Below, one piece after another: positions 1-9,524 of a DNA stretch of 64,000 nucleotides; the stretch's first letter is position 1, and the number at the start of each line of letters is the position of its first letter. The notes beneath the pieces were generated by a model that ran no database searches, was not told the DNA's origin, and saw only the letters and a list, made by a program, of their open reading frames with translations. Location of the stretch: the NCBI GenBank assembly GCA_963422275.1, contig OY729418.1, forward strand, positions 2,976,001 through 3,040,000. The letters run 5' to 3'. The position numbers and the translations under genes are program-made. The DNA is from G963422275 sp963422275 (GTDB lineage: Bacteria; Pseudomonadota; Alphaproteobacteria; Rhodobacterales; Rhodobacteraceae).

Positions 1-173
1 ACCTCAGGGTGTTGACACTCGAAACCCAAACAATCGCGAGGGCGTGCGGGAAAAGCCATGTCCACAATCTCGAGCCGGACGACATGGTGGCGCTTACAGT
101 TGAAGCATCGGCCATGTCAGGAATACCGCTTGCGGGCACGAATTGGGTGCCTGGCGACGAAAGCGTAGAGTGA
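1..173 (+). CDS. mgsC: C-terminal end of an MgsC/GlxD-like FMN-binding glutamate synthase subunit (5' end outside window)
   Basis: A frame open from base 3 to the TGA at 171-173 encodes 56 residues. They contain ARACGK, LEPDDM, ALTVEASAM and PLAGTNW, and align without gaps to the last residues of the complete GlxD-like protein at 28273-29637 (ARACGK, LEPEDL, ALTMEASAM, PLAGTNY). In methylamine-using bacteria mgsABC, encoding N-methylglutamate synthase, precede gmaS, and a gmaS-like gene follows here after 44 bases. The family assignment rests on the alignment to the second copy; the choice of mgsC over glxD rests on the gmaS neighbour and is inference. Confidence 0.75.
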   Translation, partial: LRVLTLETQTIARACGKSHVHNLEPDDMVALTVEASAMSGIPLAGTNWVPGDESVE

Positions 174-217
174 CATCGAATCTCCCACGGCGAATTCAAG
201 CAACGAAAGGATTAACA

Positions 218-1504
218 ATGGATGAAGGTCTTTCCTCCGTGAACGATACCAATGGAGTTGATTACTACCTCTTCAGCTTTACTGACTTGTTCGGCGTCGT
301 GCGCTCAAAGCTAGTTCCCGCATCGGCCATGGAGGATATGGCGAAGGAGGGAGCTGGATTTGCCGGGTTTGCCGCGCATTTGGACATGACCCCCGCAGAC
401 CCTGACATGTTCGCGATGCCGGACTTGGAAAGAATGCAGCGATTGCCGTGGAAACCCGCGCTGGCCTGGATTCCGTGTGACCTCTACATGAACGGCGAAG
501 TTGTGAATCAGGCCCCTCGGGCGACACTCAGGCGTGTGCTGGAACGAGCCGATTCAATGGGATATTCAGTTTTGACAGGAGTTGAACCCGAGTTCTTCCT
601 CATCGATGCAGACAACCGGGATGTCCGGGAGAAGCCCTGTTATGACCAGCAGGCTTTGCTGCGTCAGTATGACATCATCGCGTCGATCTGCGACGGAATG
701 CAGGAACTTGATTGGGGGCCGTACCAGAACGACCACGAGGATGCGAACGGGCAGTTCGAGATGAACTGGGACCCGTCTGATCCGATCACGACAGCTGACC
801 GCCACACGTTCTTCAAGTTCATGGCCAAGTCGATTGCCGAGGAAGAATCAACCGTGGCGACGTTCATGCCGAAGCCCAACCCGAAACTTACAGGAAACGG
901 ATGCCATGTCCACCTGTCGCTCTGGGACAGGGCCGGGAAAACCAACCTAATGACCGGGGACGGCGAGCTCGGATTGTCCGGCCTTGCCTACAACGCCATT
1001 GGCGGATTGCTCAGGAACGCGAGGGATATTGCGCTCATAACCTGCCCTGTCGTGAATTCATACAAGCGGATCAACGCTCCGCGCACCAAATCTGGTGCTT
1101 CGTGGTCCCCCAACACCGTGACCTACGGCGGCAACAACCGGACCCACATGATCCGCATTCCGGGCAACAACCGTATCGAGATACGGCTTGCCGACGGTGC
1201 GTCCAATCCGTACCTGCTTCAAGCAGCGGTCATTGCGTCGGCCTTGGACGGAATCGAGAACAGTACCGACCCCGGCAAGCGTCTCGACATTGACATGTAT
1301 GCCGAGGGGCATCGTGCGCGGGGCGCGAGCAAACTCCCGCTCAACCTGCTGGATGCCATTCGTCTTTTCGAGAAATCCAGGCTCGCGAAGGACTGGTTCG
1401 GCACCGAACTGCGGACAGCGCTTGCCAAACTGAAAATGCAGGAATGGAACGAGTACATGCGACATTTTTCGAAATGGGAGCGAGAGAACGCGCTTGACAT
1501 ATAG
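218..1504 (+). CDS. gmaS: Type III glutamine synthetase family, probable gamma-glutamylmethylamide synthetase
   Basis: A 428-residue ATP-dependent ligase of the glutamine synthetase fold. The N-terminal beta-grasp holds FTDLFGVVRSKLVP and LDMTPADPDMFAMPD. The catalytic domain has the metal/glutamate motif GVEPEF, NDHEDANGQFEMNW, the ATP/glutamate loop GNGCHVHLSLW, and RIEIRLADGASNPYL near the C-terminus. These fit the short type III/GmaS group, which joins methylamine (or ammonia) to glutamate, rather than the longer classical GlnA. The ATG at 218 follows AAAGGA and fits the family N-terminus; the frame is open further upstream but without homology. It lies 44 bases after the mgsC-like end, so they are probably cotranscribed. 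The stop codon sits 3 bases before a degenerate IS, so the last residues may be altered, but the length is normal. Confidence 0.85.
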   Translation: MDEGLSSVNDTNGVDYYLFSFTDLFGVVRSKLVPASAMEDMAKEGAGFAGFAAHLDMTPADPDMFAMPDLERMQRLPWKPALAWIPCDLYMNGEVVNQAPRATLRRVLERADSMGYSVLTGVEPEFFLIDADNRDVREKPCYDQQALLRQYDIIASICDGMQELDWGPYQNDHEDANGQFEMNWDPSDPITTADRHTFFKFMAKSIAEEESTVATFMPKPNPKLTGNGCHVHLSLWDRAGKTNLMTGDGELGLSGLAYNAIGGLLRNARDIALITCPVVNSYKRINAPRTKSGASWSPNTVTYGGNNRTHMIRIPGNNRIEIRLADGASNPYLLQAAVIASALDGIENSTDPGKRLDIDMYAEGHRARGASKLPLNLLDAIRLFEKSRLAKDWFGTELRTALAKLKMQEWNEYMRHFSKWERENALDI

Positions 1505-1507
1505 CTA

Positions 1508-2265
1508 GGGAACCTCTGAATTAGCGTGATATATGGGTGCGGCATTGCACATCCGGGGTGCGCCTGCTGGTTTGTGCTGGCGCCTTTTTTCAGGGAGGAC
1601 CATGTCATGCAGCGCCTTCAGCCTCTGAGCCTTGAACATGACCGCGAAGCCGAGAGTGTCCGACGCCTTGCCGGAGCGATGCTGGAGAAGGTTCTGGACG
1701 AGACGACGATCCCGAGCTTCAGCTACCGGCTGGAAGACCATGGGCTGACGCGCCTGCTGTTTCGGGAGATCAAGGATCACTTGGCCGAACGGGGGATTCC
1801 GCTGAAGGAGGGCGGCATTTCGGGATGAAGCTGCGCATCGGCACCACCCCCGGGGGTCTGGTGCGTCACTTGGAGGGAACGGCCGCGAACGTCGCGACCT
1901 GACGCCTTCCGGCCTTCTTCCGCACGGCTCTGGCGGAAACGGTGAAGGCTAGGGTGCGGCACGGGTGGACCATCCGTTCTGGATCGTGAAGCGGGTATTC
2001 GGGTACGACAAGACGCACTTCCGGGGGCTGGAGAGGAGCGCGAACGCTGCTTGCGGGCTTCTCGAACCTGATGATTGCCCAGCCACGCTTGCCATGACAG
2101 GGATACCGCGTGCCCGGAATCTGCGGATCAGCTCTGCGGGGGCTGAAACGGAGGCGATTCCGTCCCAAAAACGCACATCGGGGGCTTTCCGGACCTCAGG
2201 AAACCAACCGACGCAGCCAGAAACAGGAACATCCACAGCCAAAACCTTCCAAATCAGAGGTTCCC
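1508..2265 (+). mobile_element. Degenerate insertion sequence with intact terminal inverted repeats (IS5-family remnant)
   Basis: The sequence GGGAACCTCTGA at 1508-1519 is repeated as its exact reverse complement at 2254-2265. Both ends are flanked by TA (1506-1507 and 2266-2267), consistent with a TA target duplication as in some IS5 subgroups. The 758-bp interior carries only a broken transposase, so the element is non-autonomous at best. It sits directly behind the gmaS stop codon and marks the left edge of the mobile island. Confidence 0.8.
1607..2110 (+). pseudogene. Broken IS5-family transposase
   Basis: The first frame (ATG 1607, stop 1826-1828) reads ESVRRLAGAMLEKVLDETTI, then LEDHGLTRLLFREIKDHLAERG, the usual first third of IS5-type transposases. 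Further fragments follow in shifted frames: TTPGGLVRHLEGTAANVA near 1845-1890, HPFWIVKRVFGYDKTHFRGL near 1968-2030, and FSNLMIAQPRL near 2058-2090. Their order matches the family (middle domain, then the C-terminal ExxK-type helix region), so the gene has decayed by several frameshifts and a central deletion. The fragment edges are approximate. Confidence 0.7.
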
Positions 2266-2267
2266 TA

Positions 2268-2689
2268 ATGATCGGGAGTAAACATGCAACCTTGCGAAAG
2301 GCTTGAACAATTTGGCCTGATCGACAGGTGCGAGGAACTGTTTTCGCCAGTCGAGGCGCAGGTCCTGCTAGGCCGACCGGACCGGGATGGAGATGTGGTG
2401 AATCTTAGTCCTTACTTGATCTTGATCCCGGTCTACGGGTGCACAACTTCAACGGCACCGCCACCGAGTGGCGTCCCTTCACTTGGGTCGCCGACCCCGG
2501 GAGGATCGTCGCTACAAGAAAGCGAGGGTACCAAAAGCTGAAATCAATCTACTAGAAACGGCAATGACAGCCCAATCCTCGCTCGGTCAGGAGCGAATTT
2601 TCAATGCCCACGCACCGAGACCGGACGCAGCGGTGCTTTGCAGACTCGCTGTCCGAAGGAGCGCGGCCACTCTGGATGCGGTCAGGGTC
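2268..2689. other. Unassigned stretch between two insertion-sequence remnants
   Basis: The longest frame is an 85-codon one at 2284-2541 (RLEQFGLIDRCEELFSPVEA near its start). It turns proline/serine-rich and low in complexity after about 45 codons, and I recognise no family. It may be a fragment of a gene interrupted by the flanking elements. No promoter or RNA signal was seen. Confidence 0.3.
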
Positions 2690-3262
2690 TAGGTCGTGGA
2701 CTCATTGAATTTTGATCCAGATGCGGATGGAGGCAAGGGCGATTGCGGCGAGGAAGTTTCCTGCGAGCTTGTGATCGCGGGTCGCGATGTGGGGGCAAGA
2801 GCCGTGGTCGGCGATGCGCTTGAGGATGGCGCGGCAGGCCGCGGCCGTCGACGACGACGTGGATTTTGGTGCTCAGCCCGCCTCGCGAGCGTCCGATGGC
2901 GTGATCCGGACCCCCTTTTTTCCGCCCGCGGCGTGCTGGTGGGCGCGCACCACCGAGGAGTCGAGGAGATGAAGATATCCCGGCGAGCGCGCCGCCAGCG
3001 CCTCGAACAGGCGCTCCCGCACCCCTTGCCTGGCCCAGCGGTTGCAGACTGTCGCATGCGGCCCGCAGCGTTGCGGAAGGTCGCGCCACGGCGTGCCGGT
3101 GCGCAGGACGTGAAAGATCCCGCTGATCGCCCGCCGGTCGTCCACCCGTGGAACGCCCCGCGGCTTGTCAGGCGGCAACGGCGAGATGATCGCCCATTCC
3201 GCATCCGTCAGGTCGTGGCGGCCCTGCATCCTCAATCTCCCGCTGTTTGGAAGCTTGAATCA
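2690..3262 (-). mobile_element. IS5-family element remnant, copy 1 (internally deleted transposase)
   Basis: Reading leftwards from ATG 3235, the transposase N-terminus is clear: DLTDAEWAIISPLPPDKPRG, then SGIFHVLRTGTPWRDLP, RCGPHATVCNRW and DSSVVRAHQHAAGGKKG. After the IGRSRGGLSTKIH segment in a second frame, the middle is missing. The end (DHKLAGNFLAAIALASIRIW) follows in yet another frame at about 2770-2698. Copy 2 at 11744-12527 keeps the missing middle. The base sequence of the shared part is nearly identical in both copies, so this is the same IS. It is not functional. It cuts off the 5' side of the relaxase remnant beginning at 3309. Confidence 0.8.
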
Positions 3263-3308
3263 CATCAGCGCCGAAAAGAAAATCCCTTTTCCCTTTATGA
3301 GTACAAGA

Positions 3309-4470
3309 CCTGGGCCCGCGACCTGCTGCGGATCGCGACCGTGCTGCGCATCCCGCGGGTCGTGCTGGTCGGCGACTCGAAGCAGGTCGACGCGGTCGAT
3401 GCCGGCAAGCCGTTCGCGCAGCTTCAGGCTACCGGCATGAAGACCGCCATCATGGACGAGATCATGCGCCAGCGCGACCCCGACCTGAAGGCCGCGGTCG
3501 AGGCGAGCCTCGCCGGCGAGATCGGCAAGGCGTTCGAGAAGCTCGGCGCCAACGTCGCCGAGGTGAAGGCCGACAACATCGCGGGCCGGTCGCCGCGCGC
3601 TGGCTCGCGCTCTCCCCGGCCGAGCGCAACCGCACCGGGGTGATGGCCCCGAGCCACGAGCTCCGCCAAGCCATCAACGGCTCCGCACTCCAAAGCGAGC
3701 GGCTGATCTCGAAGGGCTACACCAACGCGGAGAAGGCGCTCGCCGGGAACTATGCGGTGGGCGATGAACGCCGCATCGCCGGGATCGATCAAGAGCGACG
3801 CGAGGTCCTGCTCGGCGGGGGCGAGCACGGGACGGTGGGCTGGAAACCCGGCGAAATTGCCGGGAGCCGGGGCGGCAGCGAGGTTTACCGGGCCGAGGCG
3901 ATCGAGCTACGCGCCGGCGACCGCGTCCTCTGGACCCGCAACGACAAGGCGCTCGGGCTCGTCAACAGCCACACCGCCGAGGTGGCGGCGGTGACCGGCG
4001 GCTGGGTGTCCTTCCGGCTCGAGAACGGGCGCATGCTGAGCCTGAACGAAGGCGATCCGCAGATGCGCCATCTCGACCATGCCTAGGCCTCGACCGTGCA
4101 TGCGTTCCAGGGCCGTACCGTCGACAACGTGATCGCGGCCATGGAGGCGAACCATCCGCATCTGACCACGCAGAAGATCTTCTATGTCGAGATCAACCGC
4201 GCCCGCGACCGGGCGGAACTCGTGACCGACGACGCGAAAGCGTTGCGCGGGCAGCTGGAGGCGGCGACGGGGAGCGGATTTCGGCGCTCGAAGGCATTGG
4301 AGAAACGGTGCAAGGCAGGGCAACTAAGCGAATGGAAGGAAATGCGAGAATGGGGCGGACAATGGACAAAGGAGCCGAGTCTGCCGTCGGAACGGTGGCG
4401 TACAGACAGAGAAAGATCGGGACCAGGCGCCGCCGACCCGCGAGATGGTGATGGAAAGGGATTTCGGGCT
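3309..4470 (+). pseudogene. C-terminal helicase part of a MobF (TraI/TraA-like) conjugative relaxase, frameshifted
   Basis: The first frame reads ARDLLRIATVLRIPRVVLVG, DSKQVDAVDAGKPFAQLQ and MDEIMRQRDPDLK, the RecD-like helicase part of MobF relaxases. A frame change near 3580-3600 leads to AARWLALSPAERNRTGVMAP, RRIAGIDQERREV and AGDRVLWTRNDK. An in-frame TAG at 4084-4086 replaces the tyrosine of the expected AYASTVHAFQGRT motif; then TVHAFQGRTVDNVIAAME and INRARDRAELVTDD continue. The N-terminal relaxase domain and first helicase half are absent, cut off by IS5 copy 1. The end near 4470 is a guess. This is a relic of a conjugative plasmid or integrative element. Confidence 0.8.
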
Positions 4471-4532
4471 GTAACGACCAGCTATCGCCAGAGTCCGACA
4501 GGGGAGAACGAATTGAACGAAGTCGGGCGATG

Positions 4533-5051
4533 CTATGGGCAAATGTCCCGGAAGCTGTTCAGTTTCAGACGAAATCGGTGCCGGGCAGCCCATTCGTCCT
4601 TGATGCTGTCCGCCTCCACGATGTCGAGCAGCGCCTCGCCGATCATGGAGACCATCAGATCCTGCGTTGTGAGGATGTGGAGGGTTCGGTCGGTGCGCCG
4701 CGCCTGCACCGTTGCCTGGCGATCGTCAATGGCCAGGGCATAACGCCGATGCACGGCCATGGCGATGGCGGAGCGCTCGCCGGCCCCCAGGCGACCCGAT
4801 GCAGATAACGATCCGAAGAGGGCCAACTCCTCAAGGCTGGTGATGCTCGTTTGCGAAACTGCGCCTCGGTTGGCGGCTTCGCCAAACCGTTGCCGCTGCT
4901 CGGGATATCGGTCCGAGACTTCCGCGGCAACATGATCGGTAACGATAAAGTCGTGGGAGTGGTCGGCAATGAGATTCATGCGGTCGATGCGGAGGAAGTT
5001 CATCAAGACCGAGGCATCGGTCACGATGATTTCCGGATGACCCGTTGCCAT
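4533..5051 (-). CDS. PIN-domain protein (putative toxin-like nuclease)
   Basis: A 172-residue protein with the four acidic positions of the PIN nuclease fold: IIVTDASVLMNFLRIDRMN (first Asp), VTDHVAAEVS (Glu), GRLGAGERSAIAMAVHR (Glu) and YALAIDDRQATVQAR (Asp). PIN proteins are Mg-dependent RNases, often VapC-type toxins; this one resembles the COG2405/DUF3368-like type. Start ATG 5051 follows GGAGGG, which lies inside the last codons of the upstream XRE-ImmA gene; an earlier start at 5102 would overlap that gene. The two genes are separated by 7 bases and are surely cotranscribed. The target is unknown. Confidence 0.75.
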   Translation of the reverse strand: MATGHPEIIVTDASVLMNFLRIDRMNLIADHSHDFIVTDHVAAEVSDRYPEQRQRFGEAANRGAVSQTSITSLEELALFGSLSASGRLGAGERSAIAMAVHRRYALAIDDRQATVQARRTDRTLHILTTQDLMVSMIGEALLDIVEADSIKDEWAARHRFRLKLNSFRDICP

Positions 5052-5058
5052 GAAACAA

Positions 5059-6297
5059 TTACCCTCCGCATACCGCTTCAGCCAGACGAAGTAGAACGTC
5101 ACCGTCGATACCGAGTGCCCCGCCTAGTTCCAGAACGCGACCGCGCGAAATCTCCTCGCGACGATAGGCTTCGATGGCGAGATGGGCGATCTCGCTGCGG
5201 AGTTCGCGGTCCCAATACTGCCGTTGCTCGGGTTCGCCGACATCGCCGAACATGTCGAGGGCCTTCAGGTACTCCCGTCCGAACCCCTCCTGTTCCAAGA
5301 GATTCCGGGATTCCGGATGAGAGATGTGCCGAAGACTCTTCAACCGGTAGAGGGCCGCCTGGTAGCTCACTCCGAAATGGTGAGCGAGTATCGCGATATC
5401 GTTGCACGTGATGCGTTGCGAACCTGCCGGCGAACGAAGCTCCGCTTCGGTGTGGCCCCCGCTCGCGACATCGAAGACGGTCTGCTCCTGGCGGCTCGGA
5501 AGGCCTTTGCCGAGGCTTCGCAAGGTGTCGCAGACCCCGCTCTTCGGCATGAGGAACGCCGCAGCGAACGCGTTCGCACGGCGCTCGACCAGTTCGGACG
5601 AGTTGTCGGTGCTGGAAACCGTGATGTTCCGGTTCCGGTCGAGCAGGGCATGGGCATATTCGTGTGCGTAGGAGAAGCGCTTTCGGCCTCTCGGATGAGA
5701 TGAGTTCACGAGAATGGCCAACCCGATGCTCGGATGCTGCAGAAACAGACCCGACATTCCGTTCGGAAACTCGACGCCCGATGCCCAGATGCCTTGAGAG
5801 GCGATCAGTTCCGAGACGTCGGCGATCGGCGCATTACCGATCCCGAGGCGCTGCCGTTCCTGTATCGCGGTCCGCTCGCCTTGCGCCACGGCTTCTCCAG
5901 AGGGGCGCGGCACGTGGGTCTCGTAGCTCGGCGGGCCGAACCGGGGCTCGACACCAAGCACGCGTTCCAGCCTTACGCCTTCGCGGCACAGGCTGACGCA
6001 GCGGGCCACCTGCTCGTAGGTGGAAGGATCCTGCTCCAGACTTGGCGCCACGCGATACAAGGCCACCAACACATCCTGATCCTCGTCCCGGGCGCCCTCC
6101 TGCAGGAAATCCACGACGGGACGGAGGTAAAGTTCGGAAAGCTTCGTCAGCTCCAGCGTCGACACCGAGCGATTGCCTGCTTCCAATTGGGTGACGGCAG
6201 TTCGCGGCAGGCCGAGTTCATTGGCCGCTGCCTGTTGACTGAGTCCTCGGGCCTCGCGCGCGACGCGCAGCCTGCGTCCAAGTTCGTCTGCCTCCAT
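5059..6297 (-). CDS. XRE-family HTH regulator fused to ImmA/IrrE-type metallopeptidase
   Basis: A 412-residue protein. Residues about 1-60 form a helix-turn-helix (LGRRLRVAREARGLSQQAAA, then LGLPRTAVTQLEAGNRSVS). The centre carries the zinc-peptidase motif HEYAH within RFSYAHEYAHALLDRN, followed by ELVERRANAFAAAFLMP, typical of COG2856/ImmA proteases. The C-terminal half (IAILAHHFGVSYQAALYRL and after) is a second helical region. Such proteins repress their own operon and relieve repression by proteolysis. ATG 6297 is preceded by GGGAGGGAG on the minus strand. It is the first gene of a two-gene operon with the PIN protein and is divergent from the SIR2-Argonaute gene, whose promoter it may control. 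Apparently intact, unlike its neighbours. Confidence 0.85.
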   Translation of the reverse strand: MEADELGRRLRVAREARGLSQQAAANELGLPRTAVTQLEAGNRSVSTLELTKLSELYLRPVVDFLQEGARDEDQDVLVALYRVAPSLEQDPSTYEQVARCVSLCREGVRLERVLGVEPRFGPPSYETHVPRPSGEAVAQGERTAIQERQRLGIGNAPIADVSELIASQGIWASGVEFPNGMSGLFLQHPSIGLAILVNSSHPRGRKRFSYAHEYAHALLDRNRNITVSSTDNSSELVERRANAFAAAFLMPKSGVCDTLRSLGKGLPSRQEQTVFDVASGGHTEAELRSPAGSQRITCNDIAILAHHFGVSYQAALYRLKSLRHISHPESRNLLEQEGFGREYLKALDMFGDVGEPEQRQYWDRELRSEIAHLAIEAYRREEISRGRVLELGGALGIDGDVLLRLAEAVCGG

Positions 6298-6343
6298 TGT
6301 TTGCTCCCTCCCCGGTGGCACCGCCAAGGGCGGCCTTGGGCCT

Positions 6344-6372
6344 ATTCTTGTTCATCGAACATAAAATGTCAA
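6344..6372 (-). promoter_or_regulatory. Predicted promoter of the XRE-ImmA/PIN operon with an operator in its spacer
   Basis: Read on the minus strand: TTGACA (6372-6367), a 17-base spacer, then AAGAAT (6349-6344, 4 of 6 matches to TATAAT). The perfect dyad TGTTC-ATC-GAACA at 6349-6361 lies inside the spacer, a typical place for an autorepressor such as an XRE protein. The motif match is read directly; binding is inference. Confidence 0.5.
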
Positions 6373-6389
6373 AATAAATCCATGATTGA

Positions 6390-6418
6390 TTGATATTCGA
6401 ACAGAATGTCGATATAAT
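6390..6418 (+). promoter_or_regulatory. Predicted sigma-70 promoter for the SIR2-Argonaute gene
   Basis: TTGATA at 6390-6395 and a perfect TATAAT at 6413-6418 are separated by exactly 17 bases. The spacer contains TTCGAACA, sharing the TCGAACA half-site of the nearby dyad at 6349-6361. Both divergent promoters could therefore answer to the XRE-ImmA protein. Transcription would start near 6425, leaving a roughly 40-base leader before ATG 6467. Confidence 0.55.
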
Positions 6419-9400
6419 GCCGGGAACGGACACCCCCAACATCCGGTAGAGCGACCGGACAATGCAATGAGCTTGCGGCAGAAAAGCGACACCGGCACAG
6501 AGGACATCGACCCGAGGAAGCGTCAACTCCATCTGGAGATGGACGTGCAGGCATCACGGCGAAGAGGTTCGGCTCGATCTACCGTGGCGGATGATGAACT
6601 CGTCCTGCCGCTCGACGCTTTCGTGAGATCGATCGGCGTCAGGCGAACCGTTCCGCTATCCCTCTTCGTCGGTGCCGGTGCCTCGATCAGCTCGGGTCTG
6701 CCGTCGGCACAGATGTGCATCTGGGAGTGGAAGCGCAGCATCTTCCTCACAAAAAATCCCGGCCTCGAAGAGCAATTCGCCGAGCTTTCCCTGCCCGGCA
6801 CTCGCCGCAAGATTCAGCAGTGGCTCGGTGCGCAGGGATGCTATCCGCCGGATGGCGCAGATGACGAGTACGGCTTCTACATCCAGCAGTGCTTCCCGAT
6901 CGCGGAGGACCGTCGCGCCTATTTCCAGGACAAGGTTCGCGAAGCCCACCCGCATGTCGGTTATCAACTTCTCTGCCACCTGGCCCAGGCAAATCTTATC
7001 CGCTCTGTCTGGTCGACCAATTTCGACGGTCTCGCCGCCCGCGCCGCAGCGCCTTTCAGCCTGACGCCGATCGAAGTCGGCATCGACAGCCAGCAGCGCA
7101 TCACACGCCCGCCTGCGCAAGGCGAACTTCTCTGCATCTCCCTGCACGGCGATTATCGCTACGATTCGCTGAGGAACACACCTGAAGAGCTTCGGACTCA
7201 GGAGGCAGCGCTCTGCAAGGCGCTGATCGGAGAAACGCGGACAACCCCGCTGATCGTGGTCGGCTACGGCGGGCGCGATCAGTCCATCATGGATGTTCTG
7301 CGTGCGGCTTACACTAACCCGGGCACCGGTGTCCTCTACTGGTGCGGATTCGGCGACGGCGACCCCCCGGACCACGTAGCGGCAACTGATCCATCGTGTG
7401 CGGGATCATGGGCGACAAGCATATTACGTGCCGACGCTCGGGTTCGACGATCTGATGACGCGCTTCGCACTGCATTGCCTTCACGGCGAACAACGTGAGG
7501 CCGCCTGGCGCTGTATCGCCGCACTCACACCGGAAGACCTGCTTCACCGCGAGCCGTTTCAAGCCCCCCAGTTCACCAACGCCACGCTCATCAAGAGCAA
7601 CGCATTTGAGATCGAATGTCCAGCGGAGGTATTGCAGTTTGACTTGGATGTCTGGCCAGCCGAGCGCGTCTGGGCCTCCCTGCGCGAGGCGGCAGGCGAG
7701 CGGCCGCTGATAGCGGTGCCTTTGCGCGGCAAGGTACTGGCGCTCGGCACGATTGAAGACATTCGCGACGCCTTCGGCGACAATATCAAAGGCCCGATCG
7801 AGCGCACCCCGGTCGCCCCCGAAGACTTCCGCCATGAAGACGGCGCCATCGTTTCCCTGATGAGGCAGGCCCTTGTCCGGTCGGTCGCCGAAAGAGTTGG
7901 CTTGGACACCGACGGCACCAAGACCCTGTGGCGTTCGCTTGCCTTTCGGCAGGTTCGTCACGGTAGCGCCAGCTATTCCGTTCGCGAAGCTGCCGGGGTT
8001 TTCCTGAAGCGCATAGGCAGGGTGCAGCATCTCATCCTCATGCCGTCACTGAAGGTCTTTGACTGGACCGGTGTCGAGCCGCCAAGGGAAATTAACGACG
8101 CGATCAAGCTCGAGATTCTTGGTTACCAGCACAACAAACCTTTCAACAAGGCGGTCAATGGCTGGCGCGAGACTTTGTTCCGGAAGGACCGGCTCTCGGT
8201 CTTCGAGTTTCCGAGCGGATGCGCTTCCGGCTTCAAATTCCGGGTCCGACGTTCGCCGATCTTCGGCAGCATCGGTTTGCCGTCCAATGGTCGCCCCCTG
8301 AAAGTGTCGGAAACGGTGCAGCGGCTTATCAAACATCGCGGCATGCAGCTTGACGAACCGTCGCTGTTGTTTTCGAACAAAGCCGGGACCGCTCCTGTCA
8401 GGGATACGCTCCCCATCCGCGGCATCCTGAATAACCGGCCGTATGACTACCCGCTCACATCCCGCGGCCTTGCATCGTCCTTGCGGATTGGCGTCGTCTG
8501 TCCAGCAGCGGAAGCGCAAGAGCTCCATACTTATCTTCAGTTCGTTAATGATTCGCTCACGCCCAGCGATACCGAACGGGATTACCTGCTCGATTACCCC
8601 GGATTTCAGACTGCCTACGGTCTGCCGGTGAGATTGCTCGGACCGGATTCACCGGGGTGGATGACCTGTCCCGAACCTTCTACGCATGAACCGGTACAGG
8701 GGTCGCGCGATGCCGCGCGCCTCATCAATCGAAGCATCGAAAGACTGCATGCGTCGCATGCTCCCGACGTCGTGCTGATCTACATTCCCGACCGCTGGCA
8801 ACCCTTCCGCCGCTACCGTACCAAGTTTGAAGGCTTCGACCTGCACAATTTCGTCAAGGCGTTCTGTGCCCAACGCGGCATTGCCACCCAGTTCCTCAAT
8901 GAGGATACGCTTGCGGACGACCACCAGTGCCGTGTGTGGTGGTGGCTTTCGCTGGCGCTCTACGTCAAAGGCATGCGCACGCCGTGGCTGCTCGACAATC
9001 TTGCCGATGACACCGCCTTTGTCGGGTTGGGGTTCAGTATCGATCCCAATGCGCCACGCGGAGACCATGTCGTTCTCGGATGCAGCCACATCTATAGCGC
9101 ACGCGGAGAGGGCCTCCAGTACCGGCTCAGCAAGATCGAGAATCCTGTCATTCGGCGCGGGAATTCTTTCATGTCAGCTGATGATGCGCGGCGCGTCGGT
9201 GAAACGATCCGTCAGCTTTTTTTCGATGCACGGATGAAGCTTCCCGAGCGGGTCGTGCTTCACAAGCGCACGCCGTTCGTCAAGCAAGAACGCGAAGGAT
9301 TGCGCGACGGCCTGCGCGGCGTGGCGTCCATCGACATGCTCGAAATCCAGATCGACCGAGCGCTTCGCTACGTGGCGTCGGTTCAGAAGCCCGACGGCAC

Positions 9401-9524
9401 GCCCGATGAAGACAGGTTTCCGATCCGGCGCGGCACGGTCATGAAGCTCGATGACTACAGCGCGCTGCTATGGGTTCACGGCGCGACGACTGCGCTCAAT
9501 CCTCGCCTCAAGTATTTCCAGGGA

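Noticed and set aside
5059..6297. XRE-ImmA gene as a phage immunity repressor (prophage remnant)
   Set aside because: No phage integrase, excisionase or structural gene is nearby, and the partner is a PIN gene.
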